From: AEGEAN-183 sp964614345
GTDB lineage: Bacteria > Pseudomonadota > Gammaproteobacteria > Magnimaribacterales > Magnimaribacteraceae
Direction: 5' to 3'
Length of the DNA: 13,560 bases
Assembly (NCBI GenBank): GCA_964614345.1
Contig: CAZTLP010000033.1
Location: 1 to 13,560 of the forward strand
Part shown: positions 1-7,111 of the stretch, piece by piece
Layout of the letters: every line of letters begins with the position of its first letter
Position numbering within the stretch: the first letter of the stretch is position 1
Program-made: the position numbers and the translations under genes
The notes under the pieces: model-generated
Database searches by the model: none
Told to the model about the DNA's origin: nothing
Seen by the model: only the letters and a program-made list of their open reading frames with translations

Positions 1-1368
1 GCAGGATTAGTTGGCGTTACTTATATATTGGATGAACCTTCCATCGGACTTCATCAAAGAGATAATAAAAAGCTTCTGAAGACTCTTGAAAAACTTAGAG
101 ACCTTGGTAATTCAGTCCTTGTTGTTGAGCATGATGAAGAAACAATGCATTTTGCTGACTATATTTTGGATATTGGTCCTGGGGCAGGAATTAATGGTGG
201 ACAAGTGTGTGCTGAAGGGACTGCAAAAGAAATATCTAAATCAACTACTTCAATCACTGGTCTTTATCTTTCTGGGAAGAAACAAATTGAGATACCTAAA
301 GAAAGAGTTAAGCCAGGAAACAAGACCGTAGATGGAGAATGGCTATTCTTAAATAAAACTACAGGTCACAACCTAAAAAACTTAAATTTAAAATTACCTA
401 TTGGTCTATTTGTTTGTGTCACCGGTGTATCAGGATCCGGCAAGTCAACTTTGATAAATCAAACTTTGCTTCCCGCAGTTTCTAATGTTCTTAATATGAA
501 AGAAAAGCTTAATGCAAAACCTTATGGAGATATTAAAGGAGCAGAAAAAATTAAAAAGATTATTGAAATAAGTCAAAGCCCGATAGGTAGAACACCAAGA
601 TCAAATCCGGCTACTTACACTGGTTTATTTACCCCTATCAGAGAACTTTTTGCTGGGACCCAAGAATCTAGATCTAGAGGTTATAAAGTAGGGAGATTTA
701 GTTTTAATGTAAAAGGCGGAAGGTGCGAAACTTGTCAAGGAGATGGTCTCATTAAGGTTGAGATGCATTTTCTTCCTGATGTTTACGTAAAATGTGATGC
801 CTGTAGTGGACAGAGGTATAACAGAGAAACTTTGGATATTAGGTATAAGGGGAAAAATATATTTGAAGTTTTGGATATGACGGTTGAAGATGCACTGGAC
901 TTCTTTAGTGCTATCCCTTCTATAAATAACAAGCTTAAAACTTTGATGGAAGTAGGTTTGGGATATATAAAGTTAGGACAGCAAGCTACAACACTATCTG
1001 GAGGTGAAGCACAACGCGTTAAACTTGCTAAGGAATTATCTAAATCTAGTACTGGCCACACTCTGTATATCTTGGATGAACCGACTACTGGACTACATTT
1101 CCACGATGTTCAATTATTATTAAGAGTACTTGAGAAACTTAGGAATAATGGCAATACAGTAGTCGTTATTGAGCACAATATGGAAGTTATAAAATGTTCA
1201 GACTGGATTATTGATCTTGGTCCAGAAGGCGGTTCAGGAGGTGGTGAAATAGTTGCTGAAGGTTCTCCTGAACAAGTTGCAAGATCTAAAACTTCTTATA
1301 CAGGTAAATATCTTAAGGAAATATTAAAAACTAAAAAATCACAAGGCATTAAGAGAGCAGCTAACTAG
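1..1368 (+). CDS. uvrA: UvrABC system protein A, C-terminal part (5' end cut by window)
   Basis: UvrA is the DNA-damage-sensing ABC ATPase of nucleotide excision repair; it dimerises, loads UvrB on lesions and leaves. The reading frame is open to base 1, so the true start lies upstream; about 455 of roughly 940 residues are present. Visible in order: the first Walker B (ILDEPSIGLHQRDN, bases 25-66), the H-loop VVEHDEE (about 121-141), the second Walker A GVSGSGKST (424-450), the invariant segment SPIGRTPRSNPATYTG (about 577-624), a zinc finger C-X2-C-X19-C-X2-C (cysteine codons at 724, 733, 793, 802), the second signature LSGGEAQRVKL (about 997-1029), Walker B LYILDEPTTGLH (about 1063-1098) and H-loop VVIEHN. 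All catalytic elements in this half are intact. The gene ends in TAG, and its last 8 bases overlap the end of the convergent rplQ. Identification is certain. Confidence 0.98.
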   Translation, partial: AGLVGVTYILDEPSIGLHQRDNKKLLKTLEKLRDLGNSVLVVEHDEETMHFADYILDIGPGAGINGGQVCAEGTAKEISKSTTSITGLYLSGKKQIEIPKERVKPGNKTVDGEWLFLNKTTGHNLKNLNLKLPIGLFVCVTGVSGSGKSTLINQTLLPAVSNVLNMKEKLNAKPYGDIKGAEKIKKIIEISQSPIGRTPRSNPATYTGLFTPIRELFAGTQESRSRGYKVGRFSFNVKGGRCETCQGDGLIKVEMHFLPDVYVKCDACSGQRYNRETLDIRYKGKNIFEVLDMTVEDALDFFSAIPSINNKLKTLMEVGLGYIKLGQQATTLSGGEAQRVKLAKELSKSSTGHTLYILDEPTTGLHFHDVQLLLRVLEKLRNNGNTVVVIEHNMEVIKCSDWIIDLGPEGGSGGGEIVAEGSPEQVARSKTSYTGKYLKEILKTKKSQGIKRAAN

Positions 1369-1762
1369 TTGCTTCTTCAGTTATTTCCTCTTGAGCTGTT
1401 TCAGCTTCTTCTTGCAAGAATTCAATTTGAGCAATTGGGGATTTATCTCCCGATCTGTGCCCTCGCTTAATTACCCTTAGATAACCACCTGGTCTTTCAG
1501 AAAACCTAGGACCTAATTCATTAAACAACTTAGCTACAGCAGCCTTGTCTCTCAACTTTGCATAAGCTTTTCTTTGATTTGCTACATTATTTTCTTTTGC
1601 GAGAGTTACTAAAGGCTCCAGAAAGCCTCTTATTTCTTTTGCTTTAGCTAGAGTAGTCTTAATTGATTCATGAAGAATAATAGAAATTGCTAAACTTCTC
1701 ATCAAAGCAATTCGATGAGAGCTATTCCTATTAAGTTTTCTTCCTGCCTTTCTGTGTCTCAT
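1361..1762 (-). CDS. rplQ: 50S ribosomal protein L17
   Basis: L17 is a large-subunit protein near the polypeptide exit region and is normally the last gene of the alpha operon, as here. The 133-residue product begins MRHRKAGRKLNRNSSHR, the family signature, and carries the conserved VAKLFNELGPRF and GGYLRVIKRG segments. It is about 6 residues longer than E. coli L17 (127) because of a glutamate-rich C-terminal tail (EEAETAQEEITEEATS). The start follows rpoA by 10 nt, but no Shine-Dalgarno sequence is visible in the AT-only stretch before the ATG, so translation may depend on coupling to rpoA. The TAG stop lies inside the end of uvrA on the other strand, an 8-bp convergent overlap. No terminator hairpin is visible after it. 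Confidence 0.98.
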   Translation of the reverse strand: MRHRKAGRKLNRNSSHRIALMRSLAISIILHESIKTTLAKAKEIRGFLEPLVTLAKENNVANQRKAYAKLRDKAAVAKLFNELGPRFSERPGGYLRVIKRGHRSGDKSPIAQIEFLQEEAETAQEEITEEATS

Positions 1763-1772
1763 TATTAAAATT

Positions 1773-2753
1773 TTAGGTTGCTTCCGGTGGCCAATGCTCT
1801 AAGACTAATCCTAAAGATAACCCCCTTGATGCTAATACTTCTTTTATTTCATTTAAAGATTTTTTCCCAAGATTTGGGGTTCTTAAAAGATCAGATTCCA
1901 TTCTGGTAACTAAGTCACCTATGTAATGAATATTTTCAGCTTTTAAACAATTTGCTGACCTGACAGTGAGCTCTAGCTCATCTACAGGTCTCAGCATTAC
2001 AGGATCTATCTTAGCTTCTTCTTTTTCCTCTATTACCTCTTCTAATCTTCCTAATTCAGCAAAAGCTGAAAGTTGGTGTTGTAGAATAGTTGCAGATATC
2101 CTTAAAACCTCTTCGGCATCAAGTGTTCCATCAGTATCAATATCAACTATCAACCTATCTAAATTTGTTCTTTGTTCTACCCTTGCATTTTCGACAGAAT
2201 AAGAAACTCTCTTTATTGGAGAATAAGTAGCATCTAGTCTTAATAGACCAGCTTCTTGTCCTTCATCTTCTGAAAGTGGTTTAACTGGGACAAATCCCCT
2301 TCCTCTCGTTACTTTTAAGGTCATATTAATAGATCCTTTATCTGTAAGAGTGGCTATAAGATGATCAGGGTTTATTATTTCAACTCCAGCAGGAGTATCA
2401 ATATCTCCAGCAACTAACTTGCCTTTAGATTTCTTAGAAACCTTTAACTCCGATTCTTCGGACTCTAGTAATCTTACTGAGAGCTCTTTTAGGTTTAGAA
2501 GAATATCTATAACGTCTTCTTGAACTCCTTCAATAGTTGTATATTCATGCAAAACACCATCTATTTTTACTTCTGATACTGCAGTTCCTGGCATTGAGGA
2601 AAGCATGATTCGTCTTAAGGCATTTCCTAAAGTGTGCCCAAAACCTTGTTCTAAAGGTTCAAGGATTATCTTTGATCTTGTTGGCCCTAGCTCTTCTACC
2701 AAAATTTCAGTCGGTACAAGAAAATCTTTGATTATGTCGTAATTATCAGTCAT
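1773..2753 (-). CDS. rpoA: DNA-directed RNA polymerase subunit alpha
   Basis: RpoA dimerises to nucleate assembly of RNA polymerase, and its C-terminal domain binds UP elements and activators. The 326-residue product (E. coli 329) shows the alpha-NTD (about 1-235) with the assembly motif GFGHTLGNALRRIMLSSMPG (37-56), a short charged linker (about 236-250) and the alpha-CTD. In the CTD the DNA-contacting block VRSANCLKAENIHYIGDLV places Arg265 and Asn268 exactly at the E. coli positions, followed by the helix-hairpin-helix segment TPNLGKKSLNEIKEVLASRGLSLG. The extreme C terminus is a few residues shorter than in E. coli. It sits 17 nt after rpsD, the longest gap in the window, with a clear ribosome binding site. 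Confidence 0.99.
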   Translation of the reverse strand: MTDNYDIIKDFLVPTEILVEELGPTRSKIILEPLEQGFGHTLGNALRRIMLSSMPGTAVSEVKIDGVLHEYTTIEGVQEDVIDILLNLKELSVRLLESEESELKVSKKSKGKLVAGDIDTPAGVEIINPDHLIATLTDKGSINMTLKVTRGRGFVPVKPLSEDEGQEAGLLRLDATYSPIKRVSYSVENARVEQRTNLDRLIVDIDTDGTLDAEEVLRISATILQHQLSAFAELGRLEEVIEEKEEAKIDPVMLRPVDELELTVRSANCLKAENIHYIGDLVTRMESDLLRTPNLGKKSLNEIKEVLASRGLSLGLVLEHWPPEAT

Positions 2754-2760
2754 TTTTATT

Positions 2761-2767
2761 CCTCTTC
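2761..2767 (-). promoter_or_regulatory. Shine-Dalgarno of rpoA
   Basis: The transcript reads GAAGAGG followed by a 7-nt AT-only spacer and the rpoA ATG at 2753. It is one of the stronger ribosome binding sites in the cluster and lies in the only gap longer than 13 nt. It supports the chosen rpoA start. Confidence 0.7.
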
Positions 2768-2770
2768 AAA

Positions 2771-3391
2771 TTATTTTGAATAAAGTTCAACAATAAGATT
2801 CTCATTAATATCAGAATCTAATAAATTTCTTTCAGGAGCTGAACTAAATACTCCAGAAAGGTCTGGTTTGTTTACTTCTAGCCATTCACATTCCGGTCTA
2901 GATGAAGAAATCTCCAGTGCTTCTTGAATTCTTTTTTGTTTTTTAGCTTTTTCTTTGAGGTTAATAGAATCTCCGGGTGATAATTGATAACTCGGGATGT
3001 TAACAGTGGAGCCATTGACTTCAACCGCCTTATGACTTACAAGTTGTCTGGCTTCAGCTCTAGTAGAGGCAAATCCAAGCCTATAAACCACATTATCTAA
3101 TCTGCTTTCAAGCATCTGAAGAAGGTTATCGCCTGTTACTCCTTTCTTTCGGGCAGCAGCTTTATAATAATTTCTAAATTGTTTTTCCATAACCCCATAG
3201 AGTCTTCTTACTTTTTGCTTTTCTCTAAGCTGAATTCCATAATCTGAAATCCGACCTCTTCTTCTGCCATGTAACCCAGGTGCTGTTTCTGAACGGCATT
3301 TGGATTCATAGCTTCTTATTCCACTTTTTAGAAGTAAGTCTCTTCCTTCTCTTCTCGATAGCTTGCTTTTAGGACCTAAATATCTGCCCAT
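2771..3391 (-). CDS. rpsD: 30S ribosomal protein S4
   Basis: S4 is a primary 16S rRNA-binding protein that nucleates 30S body assembly. In E. coli it also represses the alpha operon translationally and acts as an antiterminator. The 206 residues equal the E. coli length. The N terminus MGRYLGPKSKLSRREG is typical, and residues around 20-40 carry only a lone Cys, so this is the zinc-free form. The S4 RNA-binding fold follows, with MLESRLDNVVYRLGFASTRAEARQLVSHKAVEVNG near 92-126. The start has a strong GGAGGG ribosome binding site with a 6-nt spacer inside the end of rpsK, and only 1 nt separates the two genes. Confidence 0.99.
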   Translation of the reverse strand: MGRYLGPKSKLSRREGRDLLLKSGIRSYESKCRSETAPGLHGRRRGRISDYGIQLREKQKVRRLYGVMEKQFRNYYKAAARKKGVTGDNLLQMLESRLDNVVYRLGFASTRAEARQLVSHKAVEVNGSTVNIPSYQLSPGDSINLKEKAKKQKRIQEALEISSSRPECEWLEVNKPDLSGVFSSAPERNLLDSDINENLIVELYSK

Positions 3392-3392
3392 A

Positions 3393-3770
3393 CTAAACCC
3401 TCCTTCTTTTAGGTGGCCTACAACCGTTATGAGGTATAGGAGTTACATCTGTAATTTTTGTTATTTTAAAGCCCATAGAATTTAAACCCCTTATAGCAGA
3501 CTCTCTTCCAGAGCCCGGTCCCCTTACTTCTATTTCTAAACTCTCAATTCCATTTAACCTAATCTGTTCACCTACTATTTCGGCAGCCTTTTGAGCCGCA
3601 AAGGGTGTGCTTTTCCTTGAACCTCTAAATCCTTGGCCCCCTGCACTTGACCAAGCAAGAGTATTTCCTTGCTTATCAGTTACATTAATTAGAGTATTAT
3701 TAAAAGAAGCATGAATGTGAGCTATGCCTTCACTTACCTTCTTTCTTGTACCTTTTTTACCTTTTGCCAT
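3393..3770 (-). CDS. rpsK: 30S ribosomal protein S11
   Basis: S11 sits on the 30S platform near the mRNA E site and partners S18 and S21. The 125-residue product (E. coli 129) has the family core GIAHIHASFNNTLINVTD, the segment SSAGGQGFRGSRKSTPFAAQ and the C-terminal PHNGCRPPKRRRV. The Asn-Gly pair at 115-116 corresponds to the site where E. coli S11 accumulates isoaspartate. It starts 5 nt after the rpsM stop. The rpsM TAG stop is part of the AAGGTAGGA ribosome binding region, so translation of the two is probably coupled. Confidence 0.99.
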   Translation of the reverse strand: MAKGKKGTRKKVSEGIAHIHASFNNTLINVTDKQGNTLAWSSAGGQGFRGSRKSTPFAAQKAAEIVGEQIRLNGIESLEIEVRGPGSGRESAIRGLNSMGFKITKITDVTPIPHNGCRPPKRRRV

Positions 3771-3775
3771 AAATC

Positions 3776-4132
3776 CTACCTTCTTATTGGTTTCTTAGGC
3801 CCCTTGCAAGTTCTTGCATTGGTTTTTGTTCTTTGACCATTTACAGGGAGATGCCTACGATGTCTTATTCCTCTATATGTCCCTAAATCTTGGAGTCTTT
3901 TAATGTTTGTTGCTATATCTCTCCTTAAATCTCCCTCTATTAAATATTGACCAACTTCATTTCTTATTAACTCAAGTTCATCTTCTTTTAAATCTCCTAT
4001 TTTTGTGGAAGGTGAAATACCTGCCTTAGAACAAATATCTAATGCTCTAGTTTTACCTATTCCAAAAATATAAGTTAACGAAATCTCAGCATGTTTATTA
4101 TCTGGGATATTTATACCTGCTACACGTGCCAT
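3776..4132 (-). CDS. rpsM: 30S ribosomal protein S13
   Basis: S13 is on the 30S head, contacts the P-site tRNA through its C-terminal tail and forms intersubunit bridges B1a/B1b with the large subunit. The 118 residues match E. coli in length. Visible family features are MARVAGINIPDNKH, the helix-two-turn-helix segment FGIGKTRALDICSKAG, the YRGIRHRRHLPVNGQRTKTNARTCKGP block and the basic end KKPIRR. It is the first gene of the alpha block but lies only 8 nt after rpmJ, so the long leader that carries the S4-binding pseudoknot in E. coli is absent. The ribosome binding site TAGGAG includes the rpmJ stop codon. Confidence 0.99.
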   Translation of the reverse strand: MARVAGINIPDNKHAEISLTYIFGIGKTRALDICSKAGISPSTKIGDLKEDELELIRNEVGQYLIEGDLRRDIATNIKRLQDLGTYRGIRHRRHLPVNGQRTKTNARTCKGPKKPIRR

Positions 4133-4137
4133 ATTTA

Positions 4138-4143
4138 CTCCTA
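4138..4143 (-). promoter_or_regulatory. Shine-Dalgarno of rpsM overlapping the rpmJ stop codon
   Basis: The transcript reads TAGGAG, a 5-nt spacer TAAAT, then the rpsM ATG. The TAG of this motif is the rpmJ stop codon. It confirms the rpsM start and suggests that ribosomes terminating on rpmJ reinitiate on rpsM. Confidence 0.75.
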
Positions 4144-4257
4144 TCCTTGCCTCTGTTTATGCCTAGGTTCAGAATCACAAATTACATAGAGTCTTCCTTT
4201 TCTCTTAACCAACTTGCAATCTCTACAAATCTTCTTTACTGATGCTCTAACTTTCAT
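4141..4257 (-). CDS. rpmJ: 50S ribosomal protein L36
   Basis: This short gene was found by translating the space between secY and rpsM. The 38-residue product starts MKVRASVKKICRDCKLVKRK and ends EPRHKQRQG; E. coli L36 also has 38 residues. L36 is a small late-assembly zinc-ribbon protein that organises 23S rRNA near the L7/L12 stalk base. Cys11, Cys14, Cys27 and His33 form the complete zinc-binding set, so this is the zinc-dependent paralogue rather than the zinc-free one. The ATG lies 2 nt after the secY stop and the TAG stop is 8 nt before rpsM. Confidence 0.97.
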   Translation of the reverse strand: MKVRASVKKICRDCKLVKRKGRLYVICDSEPRHKQRQG

Positions 4258-4259
4258 GT

Positions 4260-5591
4260 CTATCTTCCACTCAAAGGATTATTTCCATACCCTTTTAGAT
4301 TAGCTTTCTTAAGTAAAGACTCGTACTGTTGGGACATCAAATGTGACTGAACTTGAGCCATAAAATCCATAACAACTACAACAGCAATTAATAAAGACGT
4401 TCCACCTAAATAAAAGGGTACATTTGCAGAAACAATTAAAAACTGGGGCATTAAACATACTAAGATTAAGTAACCCGAACCCCAAACAGTTAATTTTGTC
4501 ATCACTTGGTCAATATAGTCAGCTGTTTGCTCTCCTGGTCTAATCCCAGGTAAATAAGCACCAGATCTTCTTAAATTTTCAGATATATCTTTAGAATCAA
4601 ACTGTAGCGCGGTATAGAAGAAGCAGAAAAAAGCTATTAATGCTGAAAATAAAATCACATACAAAGGTTGGCCTGGGCCCAAAGCAAGTGCTATTTCTTG
4701 TAGCCACTCTAGACCTTGGCCTTGGCCAAACCAGGTAGAAGCTGAAGCTGGAAAAAGTAATATACTACTTGCAAAAATAGCAGGTATAACTCCTGCTTGA
4801 TTTAATTTCATTGGAAGGTAAGAAGTTTGGCCCTGAACCATCTTTCTTCCTTGCTGTCTTCTTGCATAATTTACAGTAACCCTTCTTTGTCCTCTTTCAA
4901 CCCACACTATAAATGCAACAGCTGCCACTGCCACTAAAGCTATAGACAATAAAAGGAGTAGATTTATATCTCCTTGACGGGCTCCTTCAAATGCTTGTCC
5001 AATTGCTCTAGGTAAACCGGCAACAATACTTGAAAAAATTATAATTGAGATCCCATTTCCTATTCCTCTTTCAGTAACTAGCTCTCCTAACCACATCAAA
5101 AACACTGTCCCAGTTACTAGAGATACAACTGCTATAAGTTGAAACAAGGGGCCTGGATCTAATGCTAGGCCTTGGTTCTGCAGGCCTAATGCTAAACCGC
5201 TAGCTTGAAGAAGAGCTAATGCGACTGTTCCATATCTCACATAGGAAGTCCTTAACCTTCTCCCTTCCTCTCCTTCCTCTCTAAATCTTTTCTTTAAAGC
5301 AGGATTAGTTCCTTCCATTAAACTCATGATTATCGAAGCAGTTATATAGGGCATAATGTTTAAAGCCATGATGCTCATTCTCTCCAATGCCCCACCAGAG
5401 AACATGTTAAATAAGTCTAATAAAGTGCCCTGATTTTGTTGAAATATTGAAGCTAATTTATCAGGATCTATTCCTGGAATTGGTATGTGAGTTCCTATTC
5501 TATAAACAATAACTGCAAATAAAACAAACCTTAATCTCTTCCACAGCTCCGAAAGGCCTTTAGTTTTTTGAGGAGAAAGATTTGCTGACAT
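4260..5591 (-). CDS. secY: Protein translocase subunit SecY
   Basis: SecY forms the protein-conducting channel of the inner-membrane SecYEG translocon. The 443-residue product has the E. coli length and about ten hydrophobic segments, the first near 22-42 (RFVLFAVIVYRIG). Diagnostic motifs are IPIPGID (36-42), FNMFSGGALERMSI in the plug region (61-74), LVTERGIGNGISIIIF (171-186), VERGQRRVTVNYARRQQGR (231-249), and the C5 loop GIRPGEQTADYID (349-361) whose Arg351 corresponds to the SecA-critical Arg357 of E. coli. The C terminus has a short extra NNPLSGR after the usual KANLKGYG. Translation starts 2 nt after rplO with a GAGG motif 7 nt upstream inside rplO, typical of translational coupling. 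Confidence 0.99.
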   Translation of the reverse strand: MSANLSPQKTKGLSELWKRLRFVLFAVIVYRIGTHIPIPGIDPDKLASIFQQNQGTLLDLFNMFSGGALERMSIMALNIMPYITASIIMSLMEGTNPALKKRFREEGEEGRRLRTSYVRYGTVALALLQASGLALGLQNQGLALDPGPLFQLIAVVSLVTGTVFLMWLGELVTERGIGNGISIIIFSSIVAGLPRAIGQAFEGARQGDINLLLLLSIALVAVAAVAFIVWVERGQRRVTVNYARRQQGRKMVQGQTSYLPMKLNQAGVIPAIFASSILLFPASASTWFGQGQGLEWLQEIALALGPGQPLYVILFSALIAFFCFFYTALQFDSKDISENLRRSGAYLPGIRPGEQTADYIDQVMTKLTVWGSGYLILVCLMPQFLIVSANVPFYLGGTSLLIAVVVVMDFMAQVQSHLMSQQYESLLKKANLKGYGNNPLSGR

Positions 5592-5593
5592 AA

Positions 5594-6055
5594 CTAAACC
5601 TCTATTTTTCCTCCAGCGCCTTCTATTAGATTCTTAACAGAAGAAGTTGTTTTTATTCCTTTTAAGTTTAACTTTGGACACGTTTCTGTGTCTTTTATAA
5701 CCTTAACTTTAAGGGTATTTTGATTAATTAAGTCCTCTTGCTTTAAAACGTTAATATCTATTTCCTCTTTTTCAAGATTTATTAAAGTGCTTAATCTTAT
5801 CTCTTCTGAGAACCTTCCTTTTCTTGAAAAGAACCCATACTTGGGAACTCTTTTTTGTAGAGGCATTTGACCTCCTTCAAACCCCGCGCGGACTCCTCCA
5901 CCAGATCTTGAACCCAAACCTTTATGTCCTCTTCCACTTGTTTTACCCAAGCCACTTGCTGTCCCTCTCCCTCTTCTTTTACGCTTAGCTGCGGTTCTTG
6001 AAGATAAACTTTTGTGAGGAATCAAGTTATTAAGTTTTAAGGTATACCATTTCAT
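5594..6055 (-). CDS. rplO: 50S ribosomal protein L15
   Basis: L15 is a core large-subunit protein that binds 23S rRNA through a long basic N-terminal extension and joins late in assembly. The 153-residue product (E. coli 144) contains the signature GRGTASGLGKTSGRGHKGLGSRSGGGVRAGFEGGQMPLQKRVPKYG (about 29-74) and ends EGAGGKIEV. Most family members begin at the equivalent of KLNNLIPHK; here six residues (MKWYTL) precede it. No other start codon is available between that ATG and the conserved region, so this start is the only choice. It is 10 nt after rpmD with a weak purine-rich GAAAAG ribosome binding site. Confidence 0.98.
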   Translation of the reverse strand: MKWYTLKLNNLIPHKSLSSRTAAKRKRRGRGTASGLGKTSGRGHKGLGSRSGGGVRAGFEGGQMPLQKRVPKYGFFSRKGRFSEEIRLSTLINLEKEEIDINVLKQEDLINQNTLKVKVIKDTETCPKLNLKGIKTTSSVKNLIEGAGGKIEV

Positions 6056-6065
6056 AATTACTTTT

Positions 6066-6245
6066 CTATTCTTTAACTTCCAACAAATGGTTCGCTTTAT
6101 TAATCATGCCTCTGTTTTCAGGTGTATCTTTAACTAAAACTACCTGTCCTAATTTGGATAAACCCAATCCTTTAATACAGCTTCTCTGATAGTTTTTGGA
6201 ACCTATTAAGCTTTTTATTAATTTGACTTGTATCTCTGAACTCAT
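6066..6245 (-). CDS. rpmD: 50S ribosomal protein L30
   Basis: This gene was recovered by translating the space between rpsE and rplO. The 59-residue product begins MSSEIQVKLIKSLIGSKNYQ, continues through the family signature LGLSKLGQVVLVKDTPENRGMI and ends ANHLLEVKE; E. coli L30 also has 59 residues. L30 is a small ferredoxin-like-fold protein on the back of the large subunit that contacts 23S rRNA domains II and V. It starts 5 nt after the TGA stop of rpsE and ends in TAG. Gene order rpsE-rpmD-rplO is the conserved spc order. Confidence 0.97.
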   Translation of the reverse strand: MSSEIQVKLIKSLIGSKNYQRSCIKGLGLSKLGQVVLVKDTPENRGMINKANHLLEVKE

Positions 6246-6250
6246 TTAAT

Positions 6251-6745
6251 TCACTTATTTCCTTTTCTCTCACTTACTGACTTTGGTGATTCCATCTCTT
6301 TTAGAGCCTTCAGAGTTGCCTGTACGACATTTACAGGAGTTGTTGAGCCATAACATTTTGCTAACACATCTTGAACTCCAGCTAATTCAAGAACAGCTCT
6401 CATAGCTCCACCAGCGATAATTCCTGTTCCAGGAGCAGCAGGTTTCATGAAAATAATTGAAGAACCATGCTTGGCTTTAATAGGATAATAAATTGTGTTT
6501 CCCTTTAGTTCGATAGAATCCATATTTCTTCTTGCGTTATCCAGAGCCTTCTGAATAGCAACTGGAACCTCTCTAGCCTTCCCTCTTCCATAGCCAACTT
6601 TTCCATTTCCATCACCAACAACAGTAACAGCAGTAAATCCAAATATCCTTCCTCCCTTTACTACTTTTGCTACTCTATTTACTTGAACTAGCTTTTCTTC
6701 TAGAACTTCAGAACCAAGATTTTCATTTGTTATGTTTTTTTCCAT
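6251..6745 (-). CDS. rpsE: 30S ribosomal protein S5
   Basis: S5 shapes decoding accuracy and lines the mRNA entry channel, where with S3 and S4 it gives mRNA helicase activity. The 164-residue product (E. coli 167) has the N-terminal double-stranded RNA-binding-like domain with VNRVAKVVKGGRIFGFTAVTVVGDGNGKVGYGRGKAREVP (22-61) and the C-terminal domain with GTGIIAGGAMRAVLELAGV and YGSTTPVNVVQAT. The KVVKGGR loop is the region linked to spectinomycin resistance in E. coli and looks wild type. The start lies 13 nt after rplR with an AAGGA ribosome binding site. The gene ends in TGA, one of only two such stops in the window. Confidence 0.99.
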   Translation of the reverse strand: MEKNITNENLGSEVLEEKLVQVNRVAKVVKGGRIFGFTAVTVVGDGNGKVGYGRGKAREVPVAIQKALDNARRNMDSIELKGNTIYYPIKAKHGSSIIFMKPAAPGTGIIAGGAMRAVLELAGVQDVLAKCYGSTTPVNVVQATLKALKEMESPKSVSERKGNK

Positions 6746-6758
6746 TCCTAATCCTTAT

Positions 6759-7109
6759 TTAAAATGACAACCCAGTTTCTCTAGCAGCTTCTGCAAGGGC
6801 TTTTACTCTTCCATGAAACTTGTACCCTGATCTATCAAAAGCAACTTCTTTTATTCCTTTCTCTAAAGATCTTTGAGCAATTAATTTACCTACTTTTGTA
6901 GCAGCCTCAATATTTCCATTTTTTTTACTCTTAATATCTGATTCATTTGAAGAGGCAGCCGTAAGAACCTCCGATCCATCATTTAACATAACTTGAGCAT
7001 AAATGTGATTGCTTGACCTGAAGACTGTTAGCCTATGAATGTCTTTTGATCTGACATTTGATCTAGTCTTTCTTGCCCTTCTTAACCTTGATATATTCTT
7101 CTTACTCAT
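6759..7109 (-). CDS. rplR: 50S ribosomal protein L18
   Basis: L18 binds 5S rRNA together with L5 and L25 and anchors it in the central protuberance. The 116-residue product (E. coli 117) has the basic N terminus MSKKNISRLRRARKTR, the RLTVFRSSNHIYAQVMLNDG strand region (about 26-45) and the conserved C-terminal segment AFDRSGYKFHGRVKALAEAARE, ending GLSF. It follows rplF by 2 nt and has only a weak purine-rich ribosome binding site, which fits translational coupling to rplF. Confidence 0.98.
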   Translation of the reverse strand: MSKKNISRLRRARKTRSNVRSKDIHRLTVFRSSNHIYAQVMLNDGSEVLTAASSNESDIKSKKNGNIEAATKVGKLIAQRSLEKGIKEVAFDRSGYKFHGRVKALAEAARETGLSF

Positions 7110-7111
7110 CT

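Noticed and set aside
28..30. Possible TTG start of a shorter gene at the uvrA end
   Set aside because: The frame is open to base 1 and the upstream codons read AGLVGVTYI, the normal UvrA sequence before Walker B, so this is an internal leucine of a truncated gene.
783..1061. 92-codon open frame on the - strand inside uvrA
   Set aside because: It lies opposite the conserved second ATP-binding half of UvrA and its translation shows no recognisable domain.
1362..1373. AACTAGTT palindrome at the rplQ/uvrA junction as a bidirectional terminator
   Set aside because: The arms are four bases with no loop, extension requires a bulge, and no T-run follows on either strand.
1394..1420. AGCTG-TTT-CAGCT stem-loop and the 12-bp palindrome TTCTTGCAAGAA as a uvrA terminator
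   Set aside because: The first stem is only 5 bp and is followed by mixed pyrimidines rather than a T-run; the second has no room for a loop. Both lie inside the rplQ coding tail.
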